Positions 1 through 9,056 of a DNA stretch of 64,000 nt are shown in pieces. Each line of letters starts with the position of its first letter. The first letter of the stretch is position 1. The stretch is from Kineococcus xinjiangensis (lineage in GTDB: Bacteria > Actinomycetota > Actinomycetes > Actinomycetales > Kineococcaceae), in the NCBI RefSeq assembly GCF_002934625.1, contig NZ_PTJD01000011.1:1-64000 (forward strand), in the 5' to 3' direction. The position numbers were made by a program, and so were the translations under genes. The notes beneath the pieces are model-generated. The model was not told where the DNA came from, made no database searches, and saw nothing but the letters and a program-made list of their open reading frames with translations.

Positions 1-245
1 AGTTCGTGGTGCTGGTGCCCACCGGGGCCTCACCGGCCGTGCTGGACCGGATGACCGGGCGGATCCGCAAGGCCCTGGTGCCGGAGTTCACCGTCTCCGG
101 CCACCGGGTCCGGGTCGGCATCAGCGCGGGCACCGCCCTGGGCGGACGCGGCACCACCGCCGACGAGCTGATGGGCACCGCGGACGAGCGGATGTACGCA
201 GCCAAGCGCGCCGCCAGGACCGGTCAGGCGCCCGCCCACCGCTGA
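1..245 (+). CDS. GGDEF-domain protein, 3' end only
   Basis: The 5' part lies outside the window. The visible residues, read from base 3, are the C-terminal half of a GGDEF (diguanylate cyclase) domain. They begin FVVLVP, the strand that normally follows the GGDEF loop. Then come RVGISAG and the closing helix with DERMYAAKRAA, which matches the usual end of the domain (A-D-x-x-M-Y-x-A-K). After the domain only a short RTGQAPAHR tail remains before the TGA, so the enzyme ends with its catalytic domain. Activity cannot be judged because the GGDEF loop itself is missing. The gene is convergent with tsaD, and the stop codons are only about 27 bases apart. Confidence 0.85.
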   Translation, partial: FVVLVPTGASPAVLDRMTGRIRKALVPEFTVSGHRVRVGISAGTALGGRGTTADELMGTADERMYAAKRAARTGQAPAHR

Positions 246-272
246 CGGCCCGGTGGCCCGCCCGCGCGGGGT

Positions 273-1319
273 TCAGCGCCAGGGACCGGCCAGCAGCGCC
301 CCCGTCAGCGGCGCCGACGGGTCAGCGGGGATGCGCAGCTCGGAGGCCGGGGCCCCGGCGCGGACGAGCAGGTCCCCCACCGCGGCGATCATCGCGCCGT
401 TGTCGGTGCACAGCCGCATGGGCGGCACCCGCAGCTCGATGCCCGCCGCGGCGCAGCGCTCCTCCGCCAGCGCCCGCACCCGCGAGTTGGCCGCCACCCC
501 GCCCACGACGAGCAGGGTGTCCACGCCGTGGTCGAGGCAGGCGGCGACGGCCTTGCGCGTCACGGTGTCGGCCACGGCCTCCTGGAACGAGGCGGCGACG
601 TCGGCGACGGGCAGGTCCCCGCCGGCGCCCTGGCGCGCCTCCACCCAGCGCGCCACCGCCGTCTTCAGCCCGGAGAAGCTGAAGCCGTAGCGGGGGTCGG
701 AGGGCCGGGTCAGCGGCCGGGGGAAGGCGATGGCGCGCGGGTCGCCGTCCCGGGCGGCGCGGTCGACGGACGGGCCGCCCGGGTAGGGCAGGCCGAGGAT
801 GCGCGCGACCTTGTCGAAGGCCTCCCCGGCGGCGTCGTCGGCGGTGTCGCCGAGGTGGACGATCGGGTCGCGGGCGAGGTCGCCGAGGAGCAGCAGGGAC
901 GTGTGGCCGCCGGAGACGACGAGCGCCACGCAGCGCGGCGGCAGCGGCCCGTGCTCGAGGACGTCCACGGCGGCGTGCCCGGCGAGGTGGTGCACGCCGT
1001 AGAGGGGGACGTCGAGGGCGAAGGCGAAGGCCTTGGCGGAGGCCAGGCCGACCTGCACGGCGGTGGACAGGCCGGGGCCGGCGGTGACGGCGACGGCGCC
1101 GACGTCGGAGAGGTCGAGGCTCGCGCGGGTCAGGGCCTCCCGCACGACGGGGAGCATGGCCTCCAGGTGGGCGCGGGCGGCGATCTCCGGCACGACCCCG
1201 CCGAAGCGGGCGTGCTCGCTCATGCTGGAGGACAGGGCGTCGCCGAGGAGGCGCCCCTCCGCGACGAGCCCGGCGCCCGTCTCGTCGCAGGAGGTCTCGA
1301 TGCCCAGGACGACGGTCAC
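273..1319 (-). CDS. tsaD: tRNA N6-adenosine threonylcarbamoyltransferase TsaD
   Basis: TsaD is the catalytic subunit that transfers the threonylcarbamoyl group to A37 of ANN-decoding tRNAs. The protein is 348 residues, the normal length. It starts with the family signature [10 protein letters not shown] (about 6-15), and the metal-binding H-x3-H is HLAGH at about 111-115. [26 protein letters not shown] and FSGLKTAV follow as in ASKHA-fold members. I chose the GTG at 1319 because it gives the canonical N-terminus ([10 protein letters not shown]) and overlaps the def stop codon as GTGA, implying translational coupling. An open frame continues upstream of it but only antisense or shadow to def. 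Partners TsaB, TsaE and TsaC are not in this window. Confidence 0.96.
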   Translation of the reverse strand: MTVVLGIETSCDETGAGLVAEGRLLGDALSSSMSEHARFGGVVPEIAARAHLEAMLPVVREALTRASLDLSDVGAVAVTAGPGLSTAVQVGLASAKAFAFALDVPLYGVHHLAGHAAVDVLEHGPLPPRCVALVVSGGHTSLLLLGDLARDPIVHLGDTADDAAGEAFDKVARILGLPYPGGPSVDRAARDGDPRAIAFPRPLTRPSDPRYGFSFSGLKTAVARWVEARQGAGGDLPVADVAASFQEAVADTVTRKAVAACLDHGVDTLLVVGGVAANSRVRALAEERCAAAGIELRVPPMRLCTDNGAMIAAVGDLLVRAGAPASELRIPADPSAPLTGALLAGPWR

Positions 1320-1915
1320 GACCGGCTCCCCGCGTCGCGGCCGGCCCCGAGGTGCTCCCCGAGCCCGGCGGCGGTCAGGACGTCGGCGCGGGTGCGCGCG
1401 TCGAGGCGGTCGACGTAGACGAGGCCGTCGAGGTGGTCCACCTCGTGCTGCAGGCAGCGGGCGAGCAGGCCGGTGCCGACGATGCGCACGGGCCTGCCGT
1501 CGACGTCGGTGCCGGTGACCTCGGCGCGGGCGGGGCGGGCCAGCTCGGCGTACTCCCCGGGCACCGAGAGGCAGCCCTCGTCGTCGCGGTCGAGAGTGCG
1601 GCGCAGGCCGCGGGGCAGCTTCAGGACGGGGTTCACGATGTGGGCGACGACGTGCTCGCCGGTCTCGTCGGGGCAGTCGACGACGAAGACGCGGGCGTCG
1701 ACGCCGATCTGGTTGGCGGCCAGGCCCACGCCCTCGGCGGCGGCCATGCTGGCGAACATGTCCTCGACCAGGGTGCGCAGCTCCTCGTCGAAGCTGGTCA
1801 CCTCGGCGCAGCGGCGGTGCAGCACGGGGGTGCCGTAGGTGACGATCGGGTGGGCGGTGCCCTTGCGGGGCTGCTCCTGGGGGGCGGCCGGGGCGTCGGC
1901 GGGGTCGTCGCTCAC
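1316..1915 (-). CDS. def: Peptide deformylase
   Basis: This iron or zinc hydrolase removes the N-formyl group from nascent proteins. The protein is 199 residues and carries all three deformylase motifs: [11 protein letters not shown] (about 61-71), EGCLS (about 113-117, with the metal-binding Cys) and HEVDH (about 157-161, with two metal-ligand His and the catalytic Glu). The N-terminal ~20 residues are Pro/Ala-rich and disordered-looking, as in some actinobacterial enzymes. It is the upstream gene of a two-gene unit, and its TGA overlaps the tsaD GTG. Pairing of two essential translation-related genes fits housekeeping function. A GTG start is used (VSDDPADAP). Confidence 0.96.
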   Translation of the reverse strand: MSDDPADAPAAPQEQPRKGTAHPIVTYGTPVLHRRCAEVTSFDEELRTLVEDMFASMAAAEGVGLAANQIGVDARVFVVDCPDETGEHVVAHIVNPVLKLPRGLRRTLDRDDEGCLSVPGEYAELARPARAEVTGTDVDGRPVRIVGTGLLARCLQHEVDHLDGLVYVDRLDARTRADVLTAAGLGEHLGAGRDAGSRS

Positions 1916-1990
1916 GCAGCAGATCGTAGGCGGGGACCCCGCGACGACGCGGAGTCCCCGGACCTGGGGTGCGGCTGCGGGGTGCGGGCC

Positions 1991-2554
1991 TCAGCCGCGG
2001 GCGGCGAGGGCGAGCGTCCAGTAGGGCGCGGCGGGGTCGCCCGCCAGGCCGACGCCCGCGGAGTCGAGGCGGCAGTCGAGGAGGTTGCGGCGGTGGCCGG
2101 GGCTGTCCAGCCAGGCGCGGACGACGTCGTCGGCGGTGGCGTAGCCGGCGGCCGCGTTCTCCGCGCTGCGCACGGCGTGGAAGCCGGCGCGGTGGATGCG
2201 CTGCAGGGGGGTGCTGCCGTCGACGCCGGTGTGGGTGAGCACGCGCCGGGCGGCCATGTCGGCGCTGTGCCCGGCGGCGGCCGCGGCGAGGAGGGGGTCG
2301 GGCGCCAGGGCGGGGCACCCGGCGGCGGCGCGCCCGGCGTTGGCGAGCTGCACGACGCGCTCGGCGGCGAGCACCACGGGGTCCACGGGCGCGGCGGCTG
2401 CTGCGGCGGGGGCTGCGGCGGTGAGCACCTCGGGGGAGACGGCGCGGGCGTCACGGGCGAGGGGGGCGGCCGCGGCGGGCGAGGCGGCGAGGGCGGTGGC
2501 CACGGCGGTGAGCGCGGTGGCGGTGAGCGCGATGGTGGCGCGGCGGTCTATCAC
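1991..2554 (-). CDS. Secreted CAP (SCP/PR1)-domain protein
   Basis: The 187-residue product has an N-terminal signal peptide ([22 protein letters not shown], ending near ASPAAAA) and a C-terminal CAP/SCP-like domain. Family features seen are LVQLAN-type helix ([16 protein letters not shown]), [15 protein letters not shown], the SAENAAAGY stretch and [13 protein letters not shown] (the W-x-x-S-x-x-H-x-x-N-(I/L)-L hallmark). Bacterial CAP proteins of this type are extracellular and of unclear biochemical role. I start at GTG 2554 because the signal peptide begins there; a longer in-frame opening to 2764 would add a charged, unrelated leader overlapping the divergent gene's upstream region. Two cysteines could form a disulfide. 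It is divergent from the membrane protein at 2803. Confidence 0.85.
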   Translation of the reverse strand: MIDRRATIALTATALTAVATALAASPAAAAPLARDARAVSPEVLTAAAPAAAAAAPVDPVVLAAERVVQLANAGRAAAGCPALAPDPLLAAAAAGHSADMAARRVLTHTGVDGSTPLQRIHRAGFHAVRSAENAAAGYATADDVVRAWLDSPGHRRNLLDCRLDSAGVGLAGDPAAPYWTLALAARG

Positions 2555-2596
2555 GGCGCGCAGCAAAGCACGGGCGCGTCCCTTCAACGATGGAAA

Positions 2597-2687
2597 GTGA
2601 TCTTCACCACAGGAGCACAGTTCCGACCCGCGGTCTGCGCTACGGCACCGCTTCGCCTCCATGACGTTCCCGTGAACGTTCCCGTCG
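2597..2687. promoter_or_regulatory. Divergent intergenic region with repeats
   Basis: The region between the CAP gene and the membrane-protein gene holds an interrupted inverted repeat GTGA-TCT-TCAC at 2597-2607. It also holds two head-to-tail 12-base copies of ACGTTCCCGTGA/ACGTTCCCGTCG at 2664-2687. These are visible in the sequence. That they bind a regulator is inference; I found no convincing -35/-10 pair. Confidence 0.3.
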
Positions 2688-2802
2688 CGGGGCGGTTCCA
2701 GGGAGCGGGTGATCGACGACTGGAGCACGGTGGATGCAGGTGGGAACGCCTCACGACACGACACCGCGCCCCGGGCGCAGAGATCGCACAGAGGAGGAAC
2801 TC

Positions 2803-3480
2803 ATGACCGCACACGACTTCGACCGTCAGGGCACCGTCAGGGAGACGGAGGTGGTCGAGCCCGCGGGCGCCACCGCTGCGCCCGGCCCCGTCACGACGGT
2901 CCGCAGCGAGGACCGCTCGGCCCGCCCGATGCAGCTGTCCATGGGCGCCGAGCGCCGCGACCGGGTGCGCTGGGGCCCGATCTGGGCCGGCCTCATCGTC
3001 ACCCTGTCCACCTTCCTGCTGCTCGAGGTGGCCTTCCTCGCCCTCGGGTGGCTGACCGTCGGCGGCACCAACGACACGACCGCCGGCTGGGTGAGCGGGC
3101 TCATCGGCCTGTTCTCCTTCTTCCTCGGCGGCCTGACCGCCGGGGCCACGTCGATGTGGCGCGGCGCCAGCGACGGCCTGCTCCACGGGATCATGGTGTG
3201 GGGTCTCGGCGTCGTCGGGATCGTCTTCCTGACCCTCTTCGGCGGCGGCGCGCTCTTCGGCTCGGTCGCCAACGTCCTCTCCCAGGTCGGCGCCGTGCAG
3301 CAGGCCAACCTGCCCGACGTCCAGCTGGGCCAGGCCATGGACACCGTCCGCACCGGCGCTGCCTGGGCGGCCCTGAGCCTCGGCCTGGCGATCACCGCCT
3401 CGGCGATCGGCGGCCTCCTCGGCGCCAAGATGTGGCCGAGCAAGCGCGACACCGAGCCCACCACGGTCGACGTCCGCTGA
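2803..3480 (+). CDS. Membrane protein of unknown function
   Basis: The 225-residue product has a soluble N-terminus of about 65 residues, then four likely membrane segments: WAGLIVTLSTFLLLEVAFLALGW-type helix, a Gly-rich helix (LIGLFSFFLGGLTAG), GLGVVGIVFLTLFGGGAL and a last helix (LSLGLAITASAIGGLLGA). A short charged tail follows. The Gly-rich helix pattern resembles YrzE/TIGR04086-type small membrane proteins, but I cannot name the family with confidence. The ATG at 2803 is preceded by an excellent ribosome-binding site (GAGGAGGAACTC). It is monocistronic, followed at once by a hairpin terminator. Confidence 0.8.
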   Translation: MTAHDFDRQGTVRETEVVEPAGATAAPGPVTTVRSEDRSARPMQLSMGAERRDRVRWGPIWAGLIVTLSTFLLLEVAFLALGWLTVGGTNDTTAGWVSGLIGLFSFFLGGLTAGATSMWRGASDGLLHGIMVWGLGVVGIVFLTLFGGGALFGSVANVLSQVGAVQQANLPDVQLGQAMDTVRTGAAWAALSLGLAITASAIGGLLGAKMWPSKRDTEPTTVDVR

Positions 3481-3509
3481 GCCGGACCGCAGCACCGGGC
3501 TGAACGCGC

Positions 3510-3542
3510 GAACCCCCCAGGCCCTCGGGTCTTGGGGGGTTC
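3510..3542 (+). terminator. Hairpin terminator
   Basis: A perfect 10-bp inverted repeat (GAACCCCCCA ... TGGGGGGTTC) has a 13-base loop and lies 30 bases after the stop of the membrane-protein gene. There is no T-run, as is usual in very GC-rich actinobacteria. Confidence 0.75.
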
Positions 3543-3581
3543 CGCACGTCCGGGCCCTCTTCCCCTCCCCCATGGCCTCTC

Positions 3582-3647
3582 CCCCGGAAAGGACCCTTTC
3601 CGGGGTTCAGGTGGGGTCCTCCACCCCGGAAAGGGTCCTTTCCGGGG
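3582..3647. repeat. Two copies of the 3'-end palindrome
   Basis: Two 24-base palindromes lie at 3582-3605 (arms CCCCGGAAAGG and CCTTTCCGGGG around centre AC) and 3624-3647 (same arms, centre GT). The second is therefore the reverse complement of the first. They lie between two convergent genes. See also the copies near 27766, 39189, 39646 and 50763. Confidence 0.9.
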
Positions 3648-3684
3648 TGGAGGACGGGGGCCAGGACGGGGTTCGGGCGCCGGG

Positions 3685-4458
3685 TCAGCCGCGGTAGGGG
3701 GCGCAGGCGGTCTGGACCGCCTGCGCGAGGTCGCCGGGCGTGTGCGCCCCGACCTGCACCGCCCACCACACCGCCGGGGAGCTGCCCCAGCGCTGCCGCA
3801 GCTCCGGGCGCGCCGCCGGGTCGTCGCGGAGGTGGTCCGCGGCGGCCTGGACGGCGGCCTGGTCCAGGGCGGCGCAGCGGGCCGCGTCGTCCATGCCCTG
3901 GGGGCGCAGCGCGGGGTCGCTCTCCGTGGTGAGGGCCGTCAGCTGGTAGCCGCTCGCGGCGTCGCCGGTGACCTCGAAGGTGCCCGTGACGTTCACCAGC
4001 GGCTGGGCCAGCTCCCCCACGGCCTCCGGGGGCAGGTCCAGCCGGATCCCGCCTCCGCCGCGACCGGGGATGACGAGGTCGCCCGCGGTGGGGTCGCTCG
4101 CCGGGTCGACGGCGGTGACGACGTCCAGCAGGAGGGTGCGGTCCCCGGTGGCGGCGGCACTGAGCGCGCCGCTCAGCGGGTCGCTGCCGTCCTCGGTCAC
4201 GACGACGGCGTCCACCAGGCTCAGCGGGCCCTCCTGCGGGGCGCTGGAGGGAGAGGCGGAGGTCGCGGTCGAGGTCGACGTGGAGGGCGACTCCGACGGG
4301 GACTGCGTCGGCGACTCCGTCGGCGTCTCCGAGGCGGACGGGCTCGTCGGGGTCGCGCCGGCGCTCTCGCCGCTGGGCGAGCCGGGGGCCTCCGACCCGC
4401 AGGCGGTGAGCACGGCGCTCAGCAGGAGCACGGGAACCGCACCACGGGCAGGGCGCAC
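3685..4458 (-). CDS. Secreted lipoprotein, Ser/Thr-rich linker
   Basis: The 257-residue product starts at GTG 4458, six bases after a GAGGAGG ribosome-binding site. It begins with a lipoprotein signal peptide (VRPARGAVPVLLLSAVLTACG, lipobox LTAC). A low-complexity Ser/Thr/Pro linker of about 55 residues (TPTESPTQSPSESPSTSTS) follows, as expected for a spacer through the cell wall. The folded part has no motif I recognise. It contains two Cys near the C-terminus (ARCAALDQAA and TACAPYRG) that could pair. It is adjacent to and co-directional with the VanW-like gene, so an envelope function is likely but unproven. Confidence 0.8.
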   Translation of the reverse strand: MRPARGAVPVLLLSAVLTACGSEAPGSPSGESAGATPTSPSASETPTESPTQSPSESPSTSTSTATSASPSSAPQEGPLSLVDAVVVTEDGSDPLSGALSAAATGDRTLLLDVVTAVDPASDPTAGDLVIPGRGGGGIRLDLPPEAVGELAQPLVNVTGTFEVTGDAASGYQLTALTTESDPALRPQGMDDAARCAALDQAAVQAAADHLRDDPAARPELRQRWGSSPAVWWAVQVGAHTPGDLAQAVQTACAPYRG

Positions 4459-4550
4459 GCGGGACCTCCTCGACCAGGGGCTGCAGGGACGATCACTCCA
4501 CGCTACAGGCACCGGACGCAGCGCAGTCCCCGTCGGGCCGACTGCCCGGA

Positions 4551-6494
4551 TCAGCCACCCGGGGCGGGCGCGGGGACGGGTGCCGCCGGTTCGGGGGTGG
4601 GCGTGGGCTTCGGCTTGGCGGGGTCCGGCCCGCAGATGACGCGGTCGCCCGCCTTGTAGCGGTGGCTCCACGTCTCCCGCCGCACCTCGCCGGTGACGAG
4701 GTGGCGCGCGATGCGGGTGACGTCCACGTCGAAGCCGGTGTGCGGGTCCTGCGGCTCGCACTTCGGGGACTCGTCGTACTTGACCCCGGGCGTGCGGATG
4801 TTGCGGCGCGGCGACTTCTCGGCCTGCACGTCCCACTCCTTCGTGCCCCAGAACGTCACCGTCACCTGCCCGCCGGCGACCTCCGCCTTCACGAGCACGC
4901 CGTGGGCGGAGTCGTTGCGGAAGCGCAGGTCGATGCTGCGCCAGTCCACCGTGGCCTCGCGGCCCTCGGGGTAGCGGGAGATGTAGAAGGAGTGCGGCTT
5001 GTGCTCCAGCTCGTCCAGGCCGGCGAAGAACATCGCGTTGAAGGTGGTCGTCGCCAGCTGCGAGACGCCGCCGCCGTAGCCGTCGACGAGCAGGCCGTTG
5101 TTGATGACGGGCGCCTTGTTGAACCCGCGGGCGGCGGTGCGCTCCCCGACGACCTGGTTGAGGGAGAACTCCTCCCCCGGCTCCAGGAGGGTGCCGTCGA
5201 CGGACTCCGCGGCGCGGCGGATGTTCTCGGTGCGGGCGGCGTTGGAGGTCAGCTTCGTGCTGAAGGTGGAGATGACCTCCCGGACGCCCAGGGCCTCCGC
5301 CTCCGCGGTGGTCAGCTCCGCGGGCCGCGGCACGAGCTCCACGACGGCGCGCCGCTCGGGGGAGGTGAGGGCGGGCAGGGCGGCCTCGGCGAGCCGGACG
5401 GGGTCGAGGTCGGCGCCGTCGACGGCGGGAACGACGACGGGCACACCGTCGCGGATCTCCACGGTCGCGTCGCGGGGCGGGACCTCCAGGTCCGGGGCGG
5501 CGGCCAGCACGGCGGCCTCCAGCGCGATCCCGTCGACGGTGAGCAGCAACTGACCCTCGCTCTTCCCGGCGGGCGTGGTGGCGGCGGCGGGCGCAGCCGC
5601 CGGCGTGGCGGGGGCCTCCGACGCGGGGACCTCCGACGCGGGGGCCTCGGACGCGGCAGGGCCCTCCGCACGCGGACCGGCCTGCATGGACAGCGCCGGG
5701 GTGAACGCCTCGGGCGGCAGGACGACCTCGCGCCCTCCCGTCACCACCACGAGCGGTCCGGACACGGCCGGCTCGGCGGCCTCGCGCATCGCGGTCGCGA
5801 CCTCCTCGGCGTCCACGCGGGGGCGCAGGACGTCCGCCGGCAGCTCCACCGGCGTCGTGCCCGCGGGCAGGGGCCACCGCTGCGCGAGGAGGTCGGTGCC
5901 GGCGACCACGTCCAGCCGGCGCCCCTCCCGGGCCTCCCCGGCCACGGCGCGGCCCTCCACGAAGGTGATCGAGCCCTCGACGGGCGCGGCGTCGACGCGC
6001 TCGGCGAACCCGCGCAGGGCCTCGCGCAGGGCGGCGGCGTCGACGTCGGTGACGGGCTCGGCCTCCCAGCCGCCCGCGACGTGGCGCCACAGCACCCGGG
6101 GGTCCCAGCTGGAGCCGGTCAGCTCCTCCAGGGTCGCCTCGACGTCGAGGCGCAGGCCCGCGGCGGCCGGGTCGAGGGCGGCCTCCACCGGCTCACCGGC
6201 GACGCTCACGACCACGGGCACGGGCGTGGCGCCGAGGCTGCCCGCGGCGGTGCTCAGGCTCTGCTCCGCCTCGGCGCGGCTCAGTCCGCCGACGTCGACG
6301 CCGGCGACGGTGGTCCCGCGCGGCACCTCCCCGGCGGTGGCGAGCGCGGCTCCGCCGTAGGCGGCTCCGGTCAGCGCCAGGGCGCCACCGGTCCACCACA
6401 GCCACGGGCGCCCGGGCAGCCGGCGGCCCCGCGGGACCGGTCCCTGAGCTGCCCCCGAGGGCGCGCCGGAGGTCGCCAGGTGCTGCTGATCCAC
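4551..6494 (-). CDS. VanW-family protein with peptidoglycan-binding-4 repeats
   Basis: The 647-residue product has a cytoplasmic N-terminus, one membrane anchor (PWLWWTGGALALTGAAYGGA) and a long extracytoplasmic part. The first half carries two PG_binding_4-like units, for example TTVAGVDVGGLSRAEAEQSL and its later counterpart. An Ala/Pro-rich linker (EAPASEVPASEAPATPA) follows. The C-terminal third is a VanW domain: STFSTKLTSNAARTENIRRA, LEPGEEFSLNQVVGERT, INNGLLVDGYGGGVSQLAT, and HSFYISRYPEGREATV. This is the common actinobacterial YoaR-like architecture, linked to the cell envelope; its reaction is unknown. I chose GTG 6494 over an earlier in-frame opening because the upstream residues are Pro/Arg-rich filler. 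Confidence 0.88.
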   Translation of the reverse strand: MDQQHLATSGAPSGAAQGPVPRGRRLPGRPWLWWTGGALALTGAAYGGAALATAGEVPRGTTVAGVDVGGLSRAEAEQSLSTAAGSLGATPVPVVVSVAGEPVEAALDPAAAGLRLDVEATLEELTGSSWDPRVLWRHVAGGWEAEPVTDVDAAALREALRGFAERVDAAPVEGSITFVEGRAVAGEAREGRRLDVVAGTDLLAQRWPLPAGTTPVELPADVLRPRVDAEEVATAMREAAEPAVSGPLVVVTGGREVVLPPEAFTPALSMQAGPRAEGPAASEAPASEVPASEAPATPAAAPAAATTPAGKSEGQLLLTVDGIALEAAVLAAAPDLEVPPRDATVEIRDGVPVVVPAVDGADLDPVRLAEAALPALTSPERRAVVELVPRPAELTTAEAEALGVREVISTFSTKLTSNAARTENIRRAAESVDGTLLEPGEEFSLNQVVGERTAARGFNKAPVINNGLLVDGYGGGVSQLATTTFNAMFFAGLDELEHKPHSFYISRYPEGREATVDWRSIDLRFRNDSAHGVLVKAEVAGGQVTVTFWGTKEWDVQAEKSPRRNIRTPGVKYDESPKCEPQDPHTGFDVDVTRIARHLVTGEVRRETWSHRYKAGDRVICGPDPAKPKPTPTPEPAAPVPAPAPGG

Positions 6495-6714
6495 GGTGTC
6501 GCGTCGTCCCCTCGCTGCCTGCCGAGGACCGGTGCCGGTCCCCCGCCGCCCCCCGCGGCTCTCGCCACTGTACGTGCCGTGCGGCGTCGGCACGGGCGGT
6601 CTGCGAGGTCCGGGCACCCCGGTCCGCGTGCACGGCCCGGGGTCGTCGGGAGCTCCGGGAGGCGGGCGCCGGAGCAGCCGCACGACCGGTGAGCCGGCCC
6701 CCCGGCCGGGCGCC

Positions 6715-8955
6715 CTAGGAGGTGACGAGCCCGCCGGGGCGTGACGCCAGCAGCTCCGCCCACACCGTCTTGCCGTCGTCGTGGGAGGTGACGCCCCACG
6801 CGGTGGCCAGCGTGTCGACGATGAGCAGGCCGCGCCCGCCCTGCGCCTCGAGGTCGGGGCTGCGCTCCTCGGGCCCGCGGGCGGAGCGGTCGCGCACCGA
6901 CAGCACCAGCTCGTCGCTGTCGGAGACGTAGCGCAGGGTCACGACGGGCGGGTCGTCGGTGTGGACGAGCGCGTTGGTGACGAGCTCCGACAGCACGAGC
7001 TCGGAGTCGTCGATGAGGTGCTCCAGCCGCCACTGCCCCAGCTCGGCGCGCAGGAAGCTGCGGGCCGCGGACACCGCGCGCCGGTCCGTGGGGAGGGTGA
7101 CGGCCACCTCGTCGCCGTGGACCCGCGGTCCGGCGTAGTCCAGCAGCAGCACGGCGGCGTCGTCGGTGAGCCGGTGCGGGATTCCGGCGACGATCCTGTC
7201 GGCGAGCTGCTCGCAGGAGGCGGCGGGCTGCGTGAGGGAGGCGCGCAGGGCTTCCTCGCCGGTGCTGAGGGGTGCGCCGGCGGTCTCCACGACCCCGTCG
7301 GTGTAGAGGACGACGCGGGTGGGCAGCGGCAGCTTGTGCACGGCCACCTCGTAGTCCGCGTCGGCCTGGATGCCCAGCGGCAGCCCCGGGGCGACGGTGA
7401 GCTCCCGGACGCCGCGCTCGTCGGCGGCCATCGGCAGGGGGTGCCCGGCGCTGGCGACGACGGCCACGCCGGTGCGCTGGTCGAGCTGGACGAGGCAGCA
7501 GGTGGCGAACAGGTCGTGGTTGAGGTCGAGGAGCATGCGGTTGGTGCGCTGGAGCACGGCGGCGGGTCCGTGCCCCTCGCTGACGTAGGCCCGCACGGCG
7601 GTGCGCAGCTGGCCCATCAGGCCGGCGGCGGTGGTGCTGTGGCCCTGGACGTCGCCGATGACGAAGACGACGTGGTCGCTGGTGCGGATCGCGTCGTACC
7701 AGTCGCCGCCGACCTCCGCGCCGGCCACGGCGGGCAGGTAGCGCACGGCGACGGAGGTGCGGTCGAGGTCGGGCAGCTCCCTCGGCAGCAGCCCCTGCTG
7801 CAGTGCGCGGGCGAGGTCGGTGAGGGCGGTGACGGAGGCGGCGAGCTGCTCGCGGGCGGCGCGCTCGGCGTCGTAGAGGCGGGCGCGCTCCAGGGCCTGC
7901 GCGACCTGCGCGGCGACGCTGCGCAGGAGGTCGACGTCGTCGGGGTGGGGCTCGCGCTCGTCCTCGTCGTTGACGATGAGGACGCCCACGGCGCGGCTGT
8001 CGCGGTCGAGGACGGGCACGGCCACGGACGTGCCGATCGACCCGGTGTCGAGCCCGTCGTAGGTGCTGTACCGGGCGCGCTGCCCCGTCAGCAGCCACCG
8101 CGGCTCGCGGCCGTGGAAGGCGGCGGTGACGTGGCTGTCCACGTCGAGGGGCAGGTGCGTCAGGCGGGCGGCGATGTCGGGCGGCAGGTTGGAGGTGCCG
8201 CGGCCGACGAGGCCGGGGCGCCCCGACGGGTCGATCATGTAGACGGCGGAGGAGTGGCAGCCGAGGACCTCGCTGACGGCCTCGGGGACGACGGCGATGA
8301 CGTCGGTGGCGCTGGCGGTGCGCGAGAGCAGGGCGGTGATGCGCTGCAGCTGCTGCATGCGCAGGGTCGCCGCGCGCGCCGCGGCCCGCTCGCGCTCGGC
8401 GGTCTCGCGGGCCTCGCGCTCGGCGGCGAAGAGGCGGGCGTTGTCGATGGCGACGGCGGCCTGGGCGGCGACGGCCTCGGCGGCCTCCTGCTCGGCCTCG
8501 CCGAAGCGGTCGGGGTCGCGGTGCCCGTAGAGGACGGCGCCGAAGACGCGGCCGTCGGTTCCCCGCACGGGGGTGGCGAGGTAGCTGCGGACGGGGACGT
8601 GCGGGGCGGGCAGGCCGCCGTGGGCGTTGTGCCCGAAGCGGGGCTCGCGGGCGACGTCGCCGACGCGCACGCTGCCCTCGCCGCTGAACGTGGGCGCGAA
8701 CAGCGGGGTGCTGCGGACGGGCGTGGTGGCAGGCATCTCGTGGCGCTCGGCCCCGACGAGGCTGAAGACGTCGAGGCGGGAGCCGCCCTCGTCCTCGGAG
8801 TGGTAGAAGAACGCGCCGTACTGCGCGCCGGTGGCCTCGACGCCCGCGGCGGTCACCTCGTCGAGGATCGCCCGCAGGTCGTGGCCCTCGCGCAGGGACA
8901 GCGTCGCGACCTCGAGGACGGTGCGCGACGCGGGGCGGTGCGGATCCACGGGCAT
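6715..8955 (-). CDS. GAF-GAF-SpoIIE phosphatase fused to HATPase
   Basis: The 746-residue protein combines two GAF-like sensory domains (about 12-170 and 205-365), joined by Ala/Glu/Arg-rich helices. A PP2C/SpoIIE serine phosphatase follows (about 395-600: GAEVGGDWYDAI, FVIGDVQGHS, VLYTDGVVE, DDAAVLLLDY). The C-terminus is a GHKL anti-sigma-type ATPase (about 615-740: DSELVLSELVTNALVHT, GGRGLLIVDTLATAWGV). Proteins of this layout dephosphorylate STAS anti-anti-sigma factors and may also phosphorylate them, so one chain may hold both arms of a partner switch. Metal-binding Asp residues (GGDWYD, GDVQGH, YTDG) are present. No STAS gene is adjacent; the one in this window is at 40201. Start is ATG 8955. 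Confidence 0.92.
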   Translation of the reverse strand: MPVDPHRPASRTVLEVATLSLREGHDLRAILDEVTAAGVEATGAQYGAFFYHSEDEGGSRLDVFSLVGAERHEMPATTPVRSTPLFAPTFSGEGSVRVGDVAREPRFGHNAHGGLPAPHVPVRSYLATPVRGTDGRVFGAVLYGHRDPDRFGEAEQEAAEAVAAQAAVAIDNARLFAAEREARETAERERAAARAATLRMQQLQRITALLSRTASATDVIAVVPEAVSEVLGCHSSAVYMIDPSGRPGLVGRGTSNLPPDIAARLTHLPLDVDSHVTAAFHGREPRWLLTGQRARYSTYDGLDTGSIGTSVAVPVLDRDSRAVGVLIVNDEDEREPHPDDVDLLRSVAAQVAQALERARLYDAERAAREQLAASVTALTDLARALQQGLLPRELPDLDRTSVAVRYLPAVAGAEVGGDWYDAIRTSDHVVFVIGDVQGHSTTAAGLMGQLRTAVRAYVSEGHGPAAVLQRTNRMLLDLNHDLFATCCLVQLDQRTGVAVVASAGHPLPMAADERGVRELTVAPGLPLGIQADADYEVAVHKLPLPTRVVLYTDGVVETAGAPLSTGEEALRASLTQPAASCEQLADRIVAGIPHRLTDDAAVLLLDYAGPRVHGDEVAVTLPTDRRAVSAARSFLRAELGQWRLEHLIDDSELVLSELVTNALVHTDDPPVVTLRYVSDSDELVLSVRDRSARGPEERSPDLEAQGGRGLLIVDTLATAWGVTSHDDGKTVWAELLASRPGGLVTS

Positions 8956-9056
8956 ACGTTACTCACTGTCTGACTTGCGCTGCGCCGCGTGATGGGAGTG
9001 GTTCGGTCCGGGGCTCACTCGTTCAGCGCACGGCCCCGCTCCGGCCCCGTTCCGGC

